Source of the DNA: Actinoallomurus iriomotensis
GTDB taxonomy: Bacteria > Actinomycetota > Actinomycetes > Streptosporangiales > Streptosporangiaceae
Reading direction: 5' to 3'
DNA length: 64,000 nucleotides
Assembly: GCF_030269445.1 (NCBI RefSeq)
Contig: NZ_BSTJ01000007.1
Span: 467,957 to 531,956, forward strand
Part shown: piece after piece, positions 7,891 through 16,800 of the stretch
Layout: each line of letters starts with the position of its first letter
Position numbering within the stretch: the stretch's first letter is position 1
Translations under genes and position numbers: made by a program
Notes under the pieces: generated by a model
What the model saw: only the letters and a program-made list of their open reading frames with translations
Database searches by the model: none
Told to the model about the DNA's origin: nothing

Positions 7891-8646
7891 ATGCCGGAGC
7901 GGGTGGCGTTGGTGACGGGTGCGTCGAGGGGCATCGGGGCGGCGACCGCGCGGCGGCTCGCGCGGGACGGGATGGCGGTGGCGATCAACTCCCACCCGGA
8001 GGAGCGGATGGTCGCCACGGCCGACCGGGTCGCCGCCGGGATTCGCGACGACGGCGGCACGGCCGCGGTGTACGTCGCGGACATCGCCGAGGCCGGCGCG
8101 GTGGACGCGATGTTCGGCCGCTGCGAGGAGGAGCTGGGCCGGGTCGGCGTGCTGGTGACGAACGCGGCGGTGACCCGGCGCACGGAGTGGACCGATCTCA
8201 CCGAGGCCGACTGGGACCGGATCCTCGGGGTCAACCTCACCGGCGCGTGGCTGTGCGCGCGGCGCGCCTTCGGCGAATCGCCGGCCGAGGGCGGCGCGAT
8301 CGTCACGGTCAGCAGCGTCCTCGCCCGGATCGGCGCGGCGGACTCGGTCCCGTACGCCACCACGAAGGCGGGCCTGCTGGGCTTCACCCGCTCGATGGCC
8401 CGCGCCCTCGGGCCGGCGGGCGTACGGGTCAACTCCGTGATGCCGGGCGCGATCCGGACCGAGGAGGAGCTGGAGGCCTACCCGGACCAGGAGGCGATGG
8501 AGCGGCAGGCCCTGTCGCGTCAGGCGCTCCAGCGCCGGGGCCTGGCCGAGGACATCGCGAACGTGGTGAGCTTCCTCGCCGGCCCGGACAGCGCCTTCAT
8601 GACCGGTCAGACCGTGTGTGTGGACGGAGGCTGGGTCCTGCACTGA
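7891..8646 (+). CDS. Short-chain dehydrogenase/reductase
   Basis: This is a 251-residue classical SDR. The NAD(P)-binding motif TGASRGIG is at residues 10-17. The usual NNAG-type element appears as VTNAAV, the active-site serine is in ITVSSV-like IVTVSS, and the catalytic YATTK stands for YxxxK. The C-terminal GQTVCVDGGW is the usual SDR ending. The FabG-like pattern suggests a 3-oxoacyl or sugar/alcohol substrate, but specificity is not predictable. The ATG at 7891 follows GGCGGGGCGG. It is divergent from the glucanase, with a 240-base gap holding the palindromes noted and a GACTTTT/AAAAGTC pair near 7778-7797. Confidence 0.85.
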   Translation: MPERVALVTGASRGIGAATARRLARDGMAVAINSHPEERMVATADRVAAGIRDDGGTAAVYVADIAEAGAVDAMFGRCEEELGRVGVLVTNAAVTRRTEWTDLTEADWDRILGVNLTGAWLCARRAFGESPAEGGAIVTVSSVLARIGAADSVPYATTKAGLLGFTRSMARALGPAGVRVNSVMPGAIRTEEELEAYPDQEAMERQALSRQALQRRGLAEDIANVVSFLAGPDSAFMTGQTVCVDGGWVLH

Positions 8647-8655
8647 GGACGGGCA

Positions 8656-9192
8656 CTAGCCCACCGGGAGTTCGAAGCGCCCGAACAGCCACGTGCCGGG
8701 TGCCGCGGGGTCGTCGCCGGCCCAGAAGGCGGTCCACAGCCGGACGAACTCCTCGCGTGACAGGTGGCCGTCGCCGTCGAGGTCGAGCAGGGGGAAGACC
8801 TCGTCGGTGTCGGTCGGGCGGCCGCTCCATGCCTCGATCAGCCGGTTGTACTCCCAGGCGGAGATGCGCCCGTCGCCGTCCTCGTCGACGGCCACGAACA
8901 TCGCCTCGGCGGTGTCGGTGACCGCTCCGGGCATGCCGCCGAGCCGGTCGACGACCAGCAGGACCTCATCGAGGGTGATCTTGCCGTCCCGGTCGGCGTC
9001 GGAGGCGGCCAGCAACGTGTCCCACCAGCCCATCATGATCGAGGTCAGCCGGACGCTGCCGCTCGTCCCCCGGATGGCGATCCAGCGTGCGGTCAGGGCC
9101 GCGAAGTCGGCCTCCTGGAGTAAGCCGTCGCCGTCGGCGTCCATCGCCTCGAACACCCCGGCGATCTTCTTCCTCTGGAACTCACTCGCCAT
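8656..9192 (-). CDS. EF-hand calcium-binding protein, four loops (calerythrin-like)
   Basis: This 178-residue soluble protein has four EF-hand loops that all begin with Asp and contain the central Gly: DADGDGLLQEAD, DADRDGKITLDE, DEDGDGRISAWE and DLDGDGHLSREE. All four end in the bidentate Glu or Asp needed for Ca2+ binding. This resembles the actinobacterial calerythrin/sarcoplasmic calcium-binding family, thought to buffer Ca2+. The ATG at 9190-9192 has GGAAGGA eight bases before it; a longer open frame upstream is not used. It is convergent with the SDR gene, only nine bases away. Confidence 0.9.
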   Translation of the reverse strand: MASEFQRKKIAGVFEAMDADGDGLLQEADFAALTARWIAIRGTSGSVRLTSIMMGWWDTLLAASDADRDGKITLDEVLLVVDRLGGMPGAVTDTAEAMFVAVDEDGDGRISAWEYNRLIEAWSGRPTDTDEVFPLLDLDGDGHLSREEFVRLWTAFWAGDDPAAPGTWLFGRFELPVG

Positions 9193-9686
9193 GTGATCGG
9201 TCCTTCCGGTACGTCTGATGTGCAGGTGAAAGCGCAGCTTCATGGTGGTGACAGGCGTTCGCTGCTTCAATCGCCCGGAAGCGTTACCTTCTTCTCCGTC
9301 GGTAACTGAACCATCACCCAAAGTGTGAGGTCGATTCCGAGACATCCCGTATGCGGGGAATGTGGCCTATAGGAAAGATGAGGCGCTCACCGCCGCCACC
9401 GGTGCGGCGGAAGACCCTGGCCGGCGAGCGTGGGGACGCGGGCGCCGATGGGGGAAGTGACCAGGGCTGGGCGGTGACGGCGGTGAGCGTACCGGCGGCG
9501 GGCCGGGGACCCGCCGCGCCGACGGCGAAACGCATGGCCCAGGGATGCCGAGGGGCCCGGTGCCGGGGAAAACGTGTTCGCGGTCACGCTTCCGGTATAA
9601 CGCCGCGTGGCCGAAGGAGCGGACGAAGTTCACGAAAGTTGAATCGCCCTCAGGCGCCGGACGGCCGGTCACGTACGGTGAGAACC
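9193..9686. other. 494-base intergenic region between the EF-hand and LysR genes
   Basis: No gene with good support is seen here. It must hold the promoters of both divergent genes. A TATAGG element lies near 9368-9373. A 7-bp stem (CCGCCGC at 9390-9396 with 9404-9410) is visible but unassigned. Confidence 0.4.
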
Positions 9687-10628
9687 GTGGAACTACGGCA
9701 ACTCGCGTCGTTCCTGGCGGTCGTCGAGGAGGGCCAGTTCGCCCGCGCCGCCGCCCGGCTGTTCCTGTCGCCGCCCGCGGTGACGGGCCACATCCAGCGG
9801 CTCGAACGCGAGTTGGGCGTGCAGCTCCTCGAACGCTCGCCGATCGCGCTGACCCCGGCGGGCGAGCGCCTCGTGCCCCACGCCCGTACGATGCTCGCCG
9901 CGGCGAACGCCGCCACCGACGCCGTCACCGATCTGCGCACCGACGACGATCTCCCGCTGCGCGTCGGCGTGATGGCTCCCGGCTCGGCCGAGCTGACGCC
10001 CGTGATCCTGAGGGCCTTCCGCAGGGCGCAGCCCACCATCCCGCTGATCGTCGAGAGCCTCGCCTTCGCCGAGCACACCACCGCGCTGACCGAGCACCGG
10101 GTCGACCTGGCGTTCGTCCGCCCGCGGCCCGACGACGAGCGCCTCAACGTGGACGTGCTCACCACCGAGCCCCGGGTGCTGATCCTGCCCACGGCCGGCC
10201 CGGTCGGCGACGCGGAGGCGCTGCGTCTGAGCGACGTGCTCGACCTGGCCTTCGTCGGGCTGCCCGAGGGCGTGCCCCGGGTGTTCACCGACTACCTGTA
10301 CTTCGCCTCGGCGCGCAACGGCATGTCGCCACGGTGCGGCGTCGACGAGGCGGCGACCATCCAGGACGTGCTCACCAGTGCTTCGGCCGGGCGGGCGATC
10401 GGGGCCGCGCTGTACTCCTTCTCCCGCCTCTATCGCTGGCCCGGCATCAGGTTCGTCCCGGTGATCGACGCGCCTTGGGCGCAGAGCGTGCTGGCCAGCC
10501 GGAGGGACGACATCCGCCCGCAGGTACGGGCCTTCCGCGCGTTGGCCACCACGCTGGCCCGCGACCTGGGCCCCGGCCTCGCGTCCGCCTCGGAGGCGGC
10601 CGGGCCGCTCATCCTTTCCGAGCCGTGA
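9687..10628 (+). CDS. LysR family transcriptional regulator
   Basis: This 313-residue LysR-type regulator has its winged helix-turn-helix at residues 1-60 (ELRQLASFLAVVEEGQFARA, then LFLSPPAVTGHIQRLE), which is the classic signature. The rest is a periplasmic-binding-protein-like effector domain from about 90 (LPLRVGVMAPGSAEL). The GTG at 9687 gives the standard N-terminus; an in-frame GTG nine bases earlier is equally possible. Neither its target nor its effector is evident. The nearest convergent neighbour is a TetR gene, and the divergent upstream gene is the EF-hand protein. Confidence 0.85.
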   Translation: MELRQLASFLAVVEEGQFARAAARLFLSPPAVTGHIQRLERELGVQLLERSPIALTPAGERLVPHARTMLAAANAATDAVTDLRTDDDLPLRVGVMAPGSAELTPVILRAFRRAQPTIPLIVESLAFAEHTTALTEHRVDLAFVRPRPDDERLNVDVLTTEPRVLILPTAGPVGDAEALRLSDVLDLAFVGLPEGVPRVFTDYLYFASARNGMSPRCGVDEAATIQDVLTSASAGRAIGAALYSFSRLYRWPGIRFVPVIDAPWAQSVLASRRDDIRPQVRAFRALATTLARDLGPGLASASEAAGPLILSEP

Positions 10629-10646
10629 CCGGGGCCGGCGACGGGT

Positions 10647-11435
10647 TCATCCGGACTCGTCGGAGCGGGCCTGGATGAGGGCCTGGAGGCCGTCGAGGAT
10701 CAGTCGGAGGCCCAGTTCGAACGCGCGCGCCGGGTCGTGCGCGGACCCGTACTCGGCCCCGGCGGCGGCGCCGACGCGTGTGGCCGTGGGGAAGCGGGTG
10801 ACGTCGAGCACCTTCTCCAGGAGCGGGGCGCGGGCCTGCCACCACTCTTCGTCGGTCAGGTCGGTGCGCCGCTGCGCCTGCGCGGACTCGACCGCGCCTC
10901 GTACCGCGCCGTGGACGTAGTCGGACAGCACGCTGACCACCAGGTCCATCTCGATGTCGGAGAGGCCGAGGCCGTCGACGGCGCGTAGCTCGCGGTCGTA
11001 CCTGGCCGTCTCGTTGGGGCCGAGCACCGGGCGGCTGGTGGCGACCTGGAGGAGCCAGGGGTGGCGGAGGTACCGCGCCCGGTTGTCCCGCGCGATCGCC
11101 TGGAGCCGGGCCCGCCAGTCGCCGTCCTCGGGCGCGGCCGGCGTCGTGGTCTCGCCGTAGACCCGGTCCAGCATGACGTCGATCAGCTCGGCCTTGCCCG
11201 GCACGTAGGTGTAGAGGGACATGGCGGTGACGCCGAGGCGTTCGGCGACGCGTCGCATCGACAGGGCGGCCAGCCCCTCGGTGTCGGCGATCTCGATCGC
11301 GGCCCGCACGATGCCGTCCACGGTCAGCCGTGGCTTGGGGCCGGGTCTGCCGGGTCTGTCGTCGCGCCCCTCGGCGCCCCAGAGGAGCTCGAGGCTGCGC
11401 TTCGGGTCGCCCGCGGCGCTGTACTCCGTCGTCAC
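10647..11435 (-). CDS. TetR family repressor of a drug-exporter operon (TetR_C_1 type)
   Basis: This 262-residue repressor has its DNA-binding domain at about residues 36-90 (VDGIVRAAIEIADTEGLAAL, then MRRVAERLGVTAMSLYTYV). The C-terminal ligand domain belongs to the class found in tetracycline-type repressors of exporters. The GTG at 11433-11435 is the first usable start. It is divergent from an ABC exporter pair, and two TACGGCGTA palindromes lie in the gap, so it very likely represses that operon and itself until the exported compound binds. Confidence 0.85.
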   Translation of the reverse strand: MTTEYSAAGDPKRSLELLWGAEGRDDRPGRPGPKPRLTVDGIVRAAIEIADTEGLAALSMRRVAERLGVTAMSLYTYVPGKAELIDVMLDRVYGETTTPAAPEDGDWRARLQAIARDNRARYLRHPWLLQVATSRPVLGPNETARYDRELRAVDGLGLSDIEMDLVVSVLSDYVHGAVRGAVESAQAQRRTDLTDEEWWQARAPLLEKVLDVTRFPTATRVGAAAGAEYGSAHDPARAFELGLRLILDGLQALIQARSDESG

Positions 11436-11466
11436 CCCGCCATTGTCCTTGCGTCAGCAGGCCGGC

Positions 11467-11518
11467 TTGAACTCTCTACGGCGTAAGGTAATCTGTGCGT
11501 CCAACTTTATACGGCGTA
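11467..11518 (+). promoter_or_regulatory. Promoter of the DrrAB-like exporter with twin TACGGCGTA operators
   Basis: A -35 TTGAAC (11467-11472) and -10 TAATCT (11489-11494) are 16 bases apart. The palindrome TACGGCGTA sits in the spacer (11477-11485) and again downstream of the predicted start (11510-11518), 33 bp centre to centre, flanked by mirror-image CTCTC and GAGAG. Binding would block both RNA polymerase entry and clearance. Assignment to the divergent TetR is inferred from position. Confidence 0.7.
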
Positions 11519-11523
11519 GAGAG

Positions 11524-12519
11524 ATGGGGCTCATGAGCTTGACCGACTACGCGGTCGTCGCCGAGGGGCTGCGCAAACGCTTCCGCGGCACGACCGCGCT
11601 CGACGGGTTCGACCTGGCCGTACGGGCGGGCACGGTGCACGGCCTGCTCGGCCGCAACGGCGCGGGCAAGACCACGGCCGTGCGGGTGCTGACCACGCTG
11701 CTGCGGTCCGACGGCGGGCGGGCCGAGGTGGCCGGGTACGACGTGGGGCGCCAGGCCGACCGGGTGCGCGCCCGGATCGGGCTGGTGGGGCAGCACACGG
11801 CCGTGGACGAGGCGCTCAGCGGGCGGCAGAACCTGACGATGTTCGGCCGCCTCTACCACCTCGGGGCGAGGGCGGCCGCGCGGCGGGCGGACGAGCTGCT
11901 GGAGCGGTTCGGGCTGGCCGACACCGGGCGGAAGGCCGTCAAGGACTATTCGGGCGGGATGCGCCGTCGCCTCGACCTGGCCGCCGGGCTGATCGTCGCG
12001 CCGCCCGTGCTGTTCCTGGACGAGCCGACCACCGGCCTGGACCCGCACAGTCGCAACGAGGTCTGGGCGGCCGTGCGCTCACTGGTCGCCGACGGCACGA
12101 CCACGGTGCTGCTCACCACGCAGTACCTGGAGGAGGCCGACCAGCTCGCGCACGGCATCTCGGTGATCGACTCCGGGCGGGTGATCGCCGAGGGCGACCC
12201 GGAACGGCTGAAGGCCGCCCTCGGCGGCGATCGGCTCGACGTCGTGGTGCGCGACGTCGCCGACCTGCCCGCGACGGCGGCCGTCGTCGGCCGGGCGCTC
12301 GGCGCGCGACCGGAGACCCACGAGGACACCCGTCGGGTCAGCGTGCCCGTGCGCCCGCCCGCCGACCGCGTCGCCGCCCTGGCCGAGGCCGCCCGCGCGC
12401 TCCGGGACGAGGGCGTCGTGGCCGAGGACATCGCGCTGCGCCGCCCCACCCTGGACGAGGTGTTCCTGCACCTGACCGCGGCGCCGGGCGACCGCGTCGA
12501 CGCGGAGGCGAGCCGATGA
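11524..12519 (+). CDS. ABC exporter ATP-binding protein, DrrA-like
   Basis: This 331-residue ATPase belongs to the daunorubicin-resistance (DrrA) class. Walker A is GRNGAGKTT, the signature is YSGGMRRRLDLA, and Walker B is LFLDEPTTGLD. The C-terminal 100 residues carry the DrrA-type extension (RPTLDEVFLHLTA). It energises export of a hydrophobic drug or lipid through the permease encoded next, with which it shares a 4-base ATGA overlap. An ATG at 11533 is a possible alternative start; neither has a strong ribosome binding site. The operon is controlled from the twin operators just upstream. Confidence 0.85.
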   Translation: MGLMSLTDYAVVAEGLRKRFRGTTALDGFDLAVRAGTVHGLLGRNGAGKTTAVRVLTTLLRSDGGRAEVAGYDVGRQADRVRARIGLVGQHTAVDEALSGRQNLTMFGRLYHLGARAAARRADELLERFGLADTGRKAVKDYSGGMRRRLDLAAGLIVAPPVLFLDEPTTGLDPHSRNEVWAAVRSLVADGTTTVLLTTQYLEEADQLAHGISVIDSGRVIAEGDPERLKAALGGDRLDVVVRDVADLPATAAVVGRALGARPETHEDTRRVSVPVRPPADRVAALAEAARALRDEGVVAEDIALRRPTLDEVFLHLTAAPGDRVDAEASR

Positions 12520-13355
12520 CCCCCACCACGCCGGCCCCGGCGCTTCCGCGCGGGCCGCTCGACCGGATGCGGTGGGCGGTCGCGGACGGCTGGACCGTCA
12601 CCCGCCGCGACCTCACGCACTGGGCCCGCCGGCCCGGCGCCGTCATCGCCGGCAGCGTGCTGTTCCCGATCATGATCGTGCTGATGTTCGGGTACCTGTT
12701 CGGCGGCGCGATGAGGACGCCCGGGGACGGGCGGTACCTCGAATTCCTGATGCCGGGCATGTTCGCGATGACCATGGTGTTCGGCATCGGGGCCACGCTG
12801 GTCTCGGTCAGCACCGACGCGGCCCGGGGCGTCACGGACCGGTTCCGCTCCATGCCGATGGCGCCGTCGGCCGTGGTCGTCGGCCGCGCCGCCGCCGACA
12901 TGCTCAACTCCGCTCTCGCGCTGGCCGCCATGATCGCGTGCGGGCTGGCGGTCGGCTGGCGGGCCCGCGGCGGCCTGGGCGACGCGCTGCTCGCGGTCGG
13001 CCTGCTCCTGCTGCTGCGGTTCGCGTTCGTGTGGGTGGGCGTCTACCTCGGCCTGACGTTCCACCGCAACCCCGAGGCGGTCACGGCGGTGCGCACGCTG
13101 GAGTTCCCGATCGGCTTCCTGGCCAACGCGTTCGTCTCCCCGGCGACGATGCCCGGCTGGCTGGGCGCCATCGCCGAATGGAACCCGCTGTCCGCCACGA
13201 TCTCGGCCACCAGGCGGCTGTTCGGCAACCCCGGCTGGGGCGGCGACTCGTGGATCGTCCACCACGCGCTGCCCATGGCGGTCGCGTGGCCGCTGCTGAT
13301 CGTGGCGATCTTCTTCCCGCTGTCGGTGCGGAGCTTCCGGCGGCTGCGCCGCTGA
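12516..13355 (+). CDS. ABC-2 type exporter permease, DrrB-like
   Basis: This 279-residue integral membrane protein has six predicted helices and the ABC-2 permease pattern. A cytosolic N-terminus (TVTRRDLTHWARRPG) precedes the first helix (IAGSVLFPIMIVLMFGYLFG), and the conserved segment EFPIGFLANAFVSPATMPGW comes before the last helices. It forms the channel for the DrrA-like ATPase upstream. A strong terminator follows, so this is a two-gene operon. The transported compound is unknown; self-resistance or detoxification are both possible. Confidence 0.85.
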   Translation: MTPTTPAPALPRGPLDRMRWAVADGWTVTRRDLTHWARRPGAVIAGSVLFPIMIVLMFGYLFGGAMRTPGDGRYLEFLMPGMFAMTMVFGIGATLVSVSTDAARGVTDRFRSMPMAPSAVVVGRAAADMLNSALALAAMIACGLAVGWRARGGLGDALLAVGLLLLLRFAFVWVGVYLGLTFHRNPEAVTAVRTLEFPIGFLANAFVSPATMPGWLGAIAEWNPLSATISATRRLFGNPGWGGDSWIVHHALPMAVAWPLLIVAIFFPLSVRSFRRLRR

Positions 13356-13361
13356 TACGGA

Positions 13362-13397
13362 GAGAGGGCGGTTTCGAAACGTCGAAACCGCCCTCTC
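13362..13397. terminator. Bidirectional terminator between convergent transporter genes
   Basis: A perfect 16-bp stem begins GAGAGGGCGGTTTCGA (13362-13377) and pairs with 13382-13397 over an AACG loop. It sits seven bases after the permease stop and five bases from the stop of the convergent ABC exporter gene. Confidence 0.85.
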
Positions 13398-13401
13398 GTT
13401 A

Positions 13402-15384
13402 CTAGTCGACCTCGACGACGGCCTGCGCGAACTGCGCCGTGTACAGGCGGGCGTAGGCCCCTTCCGCCTTGAGCAGCTCGTCGTGGGTGCCCTGCTCGAC
13501 GATGCTCCCCGACTCCATGACGAGGATCAGATCCGCGTCCCGGATCGTGGACAGCCGGTGGGCGATGACGAAGCTGGTGCGGCCCTCCCGCAGGGAGTTC
13601 ATCGCCCGTTGGATGAGGACCTCGGTGCGCGTGTCGACCGAGCTCGTCGCCTCGTCCAGGATCAGGATCGACGGCCGGGCGAGGAACGCGCGGGCGATGG
13701 TGATCAGCTGCTTCTCGCCCGTGCTGACGTTGGCGCCCTCGTCGTCGATGACCGTGTCGTAGCCGTCCGGCAGCGTACGGACGAACCGGTCGACGTGGGT
13801 GGCGCGTGCCGCCTCCACGATCTGCTCCTGGGTCGCGCCGGCCGCGCCGTACGCGATGTTCTCCGCGATCGTGCCGCCGAACAGCCAGGCGTCCTGCAAC
13901 ACCATGCCCGTACGGGCGCGCAGGTCCTCGCGGGTCATCTCGGCGACGTCGACGCCGTCGAGGGTGATCCGGCCGCCGGTGACCTCGTAGAAGCGCATCA
14001 GGAGGTTCACCAGCGTGGTCTTGCCGGCCCCGGTCGGGCCGACGATCGCGACCGTCTGCCCCGGCTCGACCGTCAGGGACAGGTCCTCGATCAGCGGGAT
14101 CTCCGGGTCGTAGCTGAACGAGACGTGCTCGAACGCCACCCGTCCGCGTACGTCCTGCGGGCGTACCGGCGTCACCGGGTCCGGTTCCTGCTCGTCGGCG
14201 TCCAGCAGCGCGAACACCCGCTCGGCCGAGGCCACCCCCGACTGGAGCAGGTTCGCCATGCTGGCCACCTGCGTGATCGGCTGGGTGAACTGCCGGGAGT
14301 ACTGGATGAACGCCTGCACCTCGCCCAGCGACAGCGACCCCGAGGCCACCCGCAGCCCGCCGACGACGGCGACGAGCACGTAGTTGAGGTTGCCGATGAA
14401 CATCATCGCCGGCTGGATCATGCCGGAGATGAACTGGGCGCGGAAGCTGGCGGCGTACAGGGTCTCGTTGTGCCGCTCGAAGGTCTCCCGCGACTCCTTC
14501 TGCCGCCCGAAGACCTTGACCAGCGCGTGCCCGGTGAACATCTCCTCGATGTGCCCGTTGAGCCGGCCGGTCGTCGCCCACTGCTTGACGAACTGCGGCT
14601 GGGCCTTCTTGCCGATCCGCGCCGCCACGAAGACCGACACCGGCACGGTCACCAGCGCGATCAGCGCCAGCAGCGGCGAGATGACGATCATCAGGGTGAG
14701 CACGCCGACGATGGTGAGCAGCGAGGTCAGGATCTGGCTGAGCGTCTGCTGCAGCGTCTGCTGGAGGTTGTCGATGTCGTTGGTGACGCGGCTGAGCACC
14801 TCTCCGTGCGGCTGCCGGTCGAAGTAGCCCAGCGGCAGCCGGGCCAGCTTCGTCTCGGCCTCCTCGCGCAGCCGGTACATCGACCGCTGCACGATCGTCG
14901 TGGTGAGCCGGCCCTGCAGCAGCCCGAACACCGCGGCGACCACGTAGAGGGCCAGCACGACCAGCAGCACCGTGCCGACCTTGCCGAAGTCGATGCCGTG
15001 ACCCGGCACGAAGTCCATCGAGTTGAGCATGTCCGCGAGGGTCGTCTGGCCGCTCGCGCGCAGGTGCGCGACCATCTGGGCCTTGGTGAGCCCGGCCGGC
15101 GCCTGACGGCCGACCACTCCGGCGAAGATCAGGTCGGTGGCCCGGCCGAGGATGCGCGGACCGATCACGGTGGTGGTGACGCTGGCGACGGCCAGCAGCA
15201 GCGTGACGATGATGAGCGGCCGCTCGGGCCGCAGCATGCGCAGCAGACGCCGGCTCGATCCCCGGAAGTCCAGGGACTTCTCGACCGACCGCCCGGCCAT
15301 GAACGCGGCCGGTCCACGGGCCGTACCGGGTGCCGGTCCCGGCCCGCGACCCGGTACGGGACGTTCCCCAGCGGGGCGACTCAC
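13402..15384 (-). CDS. ABC exporter half-transporter A (fused membrane and ATPase domains)
   Basis: This 660-residue exporter has an N-terminal charged/proline-rich leader, six transmembrane helices from about residue 55 ([18 protein letters not shown]) and a C-terminal ATPase. Walker A is GPTGAGKTT, the signature is [14 protein letters not shown] and Walker B is [12 protein letters not shown]. The canonical signature LSGGQ is altered to VSTGE, and the partner keeps a normal one, as in asymmetric heterodimeric exporters. The GTG at 15382-15384 has AGGAGG five bases before it. Its partner (16778-18511) was probably directly upstream until a TnpB element landed between them. Likely role: heterodimeric multidrug or lipid export. 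Confidence 0.88.
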   Translation of the reverse strand: MSRPAGERPVPGRGPGPAPGTARGPAAFMAGRSVEKSLDFRGSSRRLLRMLRPERPLIIVTLLLAVASVTTTVIGPRILGRATDLIFAGVVGRQAPAGLTKAQMVAHLRASGQTTLADMLNSMDFVPGHGIDFGKVGTVLLVVLALYVVAAVFGLLQGRLTTTIVQRSMYRLREEAETKLARLPLGYFDRQPHGEVLSRVTNDIDNLQQTLQQTLSQILTSLLTIVGVLTLMIVISPLLALIALVTVPVSVFVAARIGKKAQPQFVKQWATTGRLNGHIEEMFTGHALVKVFGRQKESRETFERHNETLYAASFRAQFISGMIQPAMMFIGNLNYVLVAVVGGLRVASGSLSLGEVQAFIQYSRQFTQPITQVASMANLLQSGVASAERVFALLDADEQEPDPVTPVRPQDVRGRVAFEHVSFSYDPEIPLIEDLSLTVEPGQTVAIVGPTGAGKTTLVNLLMRFYEVTGGRITLDGVDVAEMTREDLRARTGMVLQDAWLFGGTIAENIAYGAAGATQEQIVEAARATHVDRFVRTLPDGYDTVIDDEGANVSTGEKQLITIARAFLARPSILILDEATSSVDTRTEVLIQRAMNSLREGRTSFVIAHRLSTIRDADLILVMESGSIVEQGTHDELLKAEGAYARLYTAQFAQAVVEVD

Positions 15385-15431
15385 AGGGCCTCCTTCACCG
15401 TACGAGTAACCGGGGACGCTGTGTCGTTGAT

Positions 15432-16781
15432 TCGCTCGCTCCGCTCGCTCATCGGTTGTGCGGCGTGGAGATCCCCGGTCTTCATGCCGGGGAGGAAACG
15501 CCGCTCCCTCCTCAGAATGTCGGTGGTGGTGGTTAGCGTGCTGGCATGCGGTTCCGGCTTGCGCCCACGCCCGCCCAAGAGGCGGCTTTGCTGGAGCACT
15601 GTGCGCATGCCCGGTATGTGTGGAATCTCGCGGTGGAGCAGCATCAACACTGGTCGCCGGGGCGGGCGAGCGCGCCGGGGTATGTCGAGCAGTCCCGCCA
15701 GTTGACCGAGGCCAGGAAAGAGTTCGAGTGGCTGGCGGCGGGTTCGCAGACGGTGCAGCAGCAGGCGTTGCGTGACTTCGCCCAGGCCATGGCGAATTTC
15801 TTCGCCGGCACGCATCGGCGTCCGAGGTGGCGTAAGGCGGGCGTGCATGAAGGATTTCGGATCGTCGGGCAGCGCGGCAACCACTGGGACACGCGCCGTC
15901 TGTCCCGCAAGGTGGGCGAGGTCCGGGTCCCCAAGGTCGGCTGGGTACGGTTCCGCTGGTCCCGCGAACTCCCCGGCGATGTGAAGTCGTTCCGGGTGAA
16001 CCGGGACCAGGCGGGGCGCTGGCATGTGGCGTTCGCGGTGATCCCGCCGCCGATCGAGGGCCCCGGTACGGGTGAGATCGTCGGTGTCGATCGTGGCGTG
16101 ACCGTGTCGGCCGCACTGTCGACCGGAGAGCTGTTGTCGGTGCCTGGCCTGCGTGAGACCGAGACCAGGCGCCTGCTGCGGCTGCAGCGTAGGCTGGCGC
16201 GGGCGCAGCGGGGGTCGAACCGGCGTAAGCGGATCAAAACCGCGATCGGCCGGATCAAGGCCCGCCAGGCCGACCGGCGCAGGGACTGGGCGGAGCAGAC
16301 CTCCACCGGTCTGGCCCGCCGTTACGACCTCGTCCGCATCGAGGACCTGAAAATCAAGAACATGGTCCGCTCCGCACGCGGCACGCTCGAAACGCCGGGG
16401 AAGAACGTGCGGGCCAAAGCCGGACTCAACCGGGCCATCCATTCGGCCGGCTGGGGCCGATTGGTGACCCGGCTGGAGGACAAGGCTCCGGGCCGGGTGG
16501 AGAAGGTCGACCCCGCGTACACGTCCCAGACCTGTCATGCGTGCGGGCACTGCGTTGCGGACAACCGTGAGAGCCAAGCGGTCTTTCGCTGTCGCGCCTG
16601 CGGACATGCCGATCACGCGGATGTGAACGCGGCCAAGAACATCGCGGCAGGACGTGCCGTGACTGCGCGGGGAGCCCTCCAGCCGTTGGGCGGGGCTGCG
16701 AACCGCGAACCTCAACCTGTGCTCTCCTTCGGGTAGGAACCGGGTTGGAATCCCCCGTCTTTGGAAGGGGGAGGACGTCAA
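15432..16781 (+). mobile_element. IS605/IS1341-like element carrying only tnpB
   Basis: The element is bounded on the left by TTGAT (15427-15431), which I take as flanking target, and on the right by GACGTCAA ending at 16781. The right end has a hairpin (CCCCC..GGGGG around 16752-16772) and the left end has a CCCCGG/CCGGGG hairpin (15473-15478 with 15487-15492). Paired subterminal hairpins and the absence of a target duplication fit IS605-family transposons. There is no tnpA, so the element would depend on a transposase elsewhere. The exact left boundary is inferred from the TTGAT site and from how well the flanks rejoin. Confidence 0.65.
15546..16736 (+). CDS. tnpB: TnpB RNA-guided nuclease (IS605 OrfB)
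   Basis: This 396-residue TnpB appears intact. The three RuvC acidic residues are Asp182 (VGVDRGV), Glu266 (RIEDLK) and Asp359 ([10 protein letters not shown]), very close to the positions in ISDra2 TnpB (191, 278, 361 from memory). The zinc ribbon CHACGHC and CRACGH is present between the second and third. TnpB proteins use an RNA made from the element's own right end to cut DNA next to a short TAM motif, which helps keep the transposon. The ATG lacks a clear ribosome binding site. The gene is on the opposite strand to the ABC exporter genes it separates. Confidence 0.9.
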   Translation: MRFRLAPTPAQEAALLEHCAHARYVWNLAVEQHQHWSPGRASAPGYVEQSRQLTEARKEFEWLAAGSQTVQQQALRDFAQAMANFFAGTHRRPRWRKAGVHEGFRIVGQRGNHWDTRRLSRKVGEVRVPKVGWVRFRWSRELPGDVKSFRVNRDQAGRWHVAFAVIPPPIEGPGTGEIVGVDRGVTVSAALSTGELLSVPGLRETETRRLLRLQRRLARAQRGSNRRKRIKTAIGRIKARQADRRRDWAEQTSTGLARRYDLVRIEDLKIKNMVRSARGTLETPGKNVRAKAGLNRAIHSAGWGRLVTRLEDKAPGRVEKVDPAYTSQTCHACGHCVADNRESQAVFRCRACGHADHADVNAAKNIAAGRAVTARGALQPLGGAANREPQPVLSFG

Positions 16782-16800
16782 GCGGCCTCCTGCTCCGTGA
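16640..16800 (+). ncRNA. Predicted omega RNA (reRNA) scaffold and guide
   Basis: In IS605-type elements the guide RNA overlaps the 3' end of tnpB, runs through the right-end hairpin and ends in flanking DNA that acts as the guide. Here that region includes the hairpin at 16752-16772 and the right end at 16781. The predicted guide starts at 16782 (GCGGCCTCCTGCTCCG). The limits given are approximate and inferred from the family, not from a visible promoter. Confidence 0.45.

Noticed and set aside
9367-9672. Small minus-strand frames in the EF-hand/LysR gap
   Set aside because: Arg/Pro-rich translations with no start signal; consistent with non-coding high-GC DNA.
15433-15451. CGCTCGCTCCGCTCGCTC as a separate repeat family
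   Set aside because: It lies at the inferred left end of the TnpB element and is more simply explained as part of that end.
13483-15705. 740-residue open frame on the plus strand
   Set aside because: Antisense to ABC half-transporter A; no recognisable protein features.
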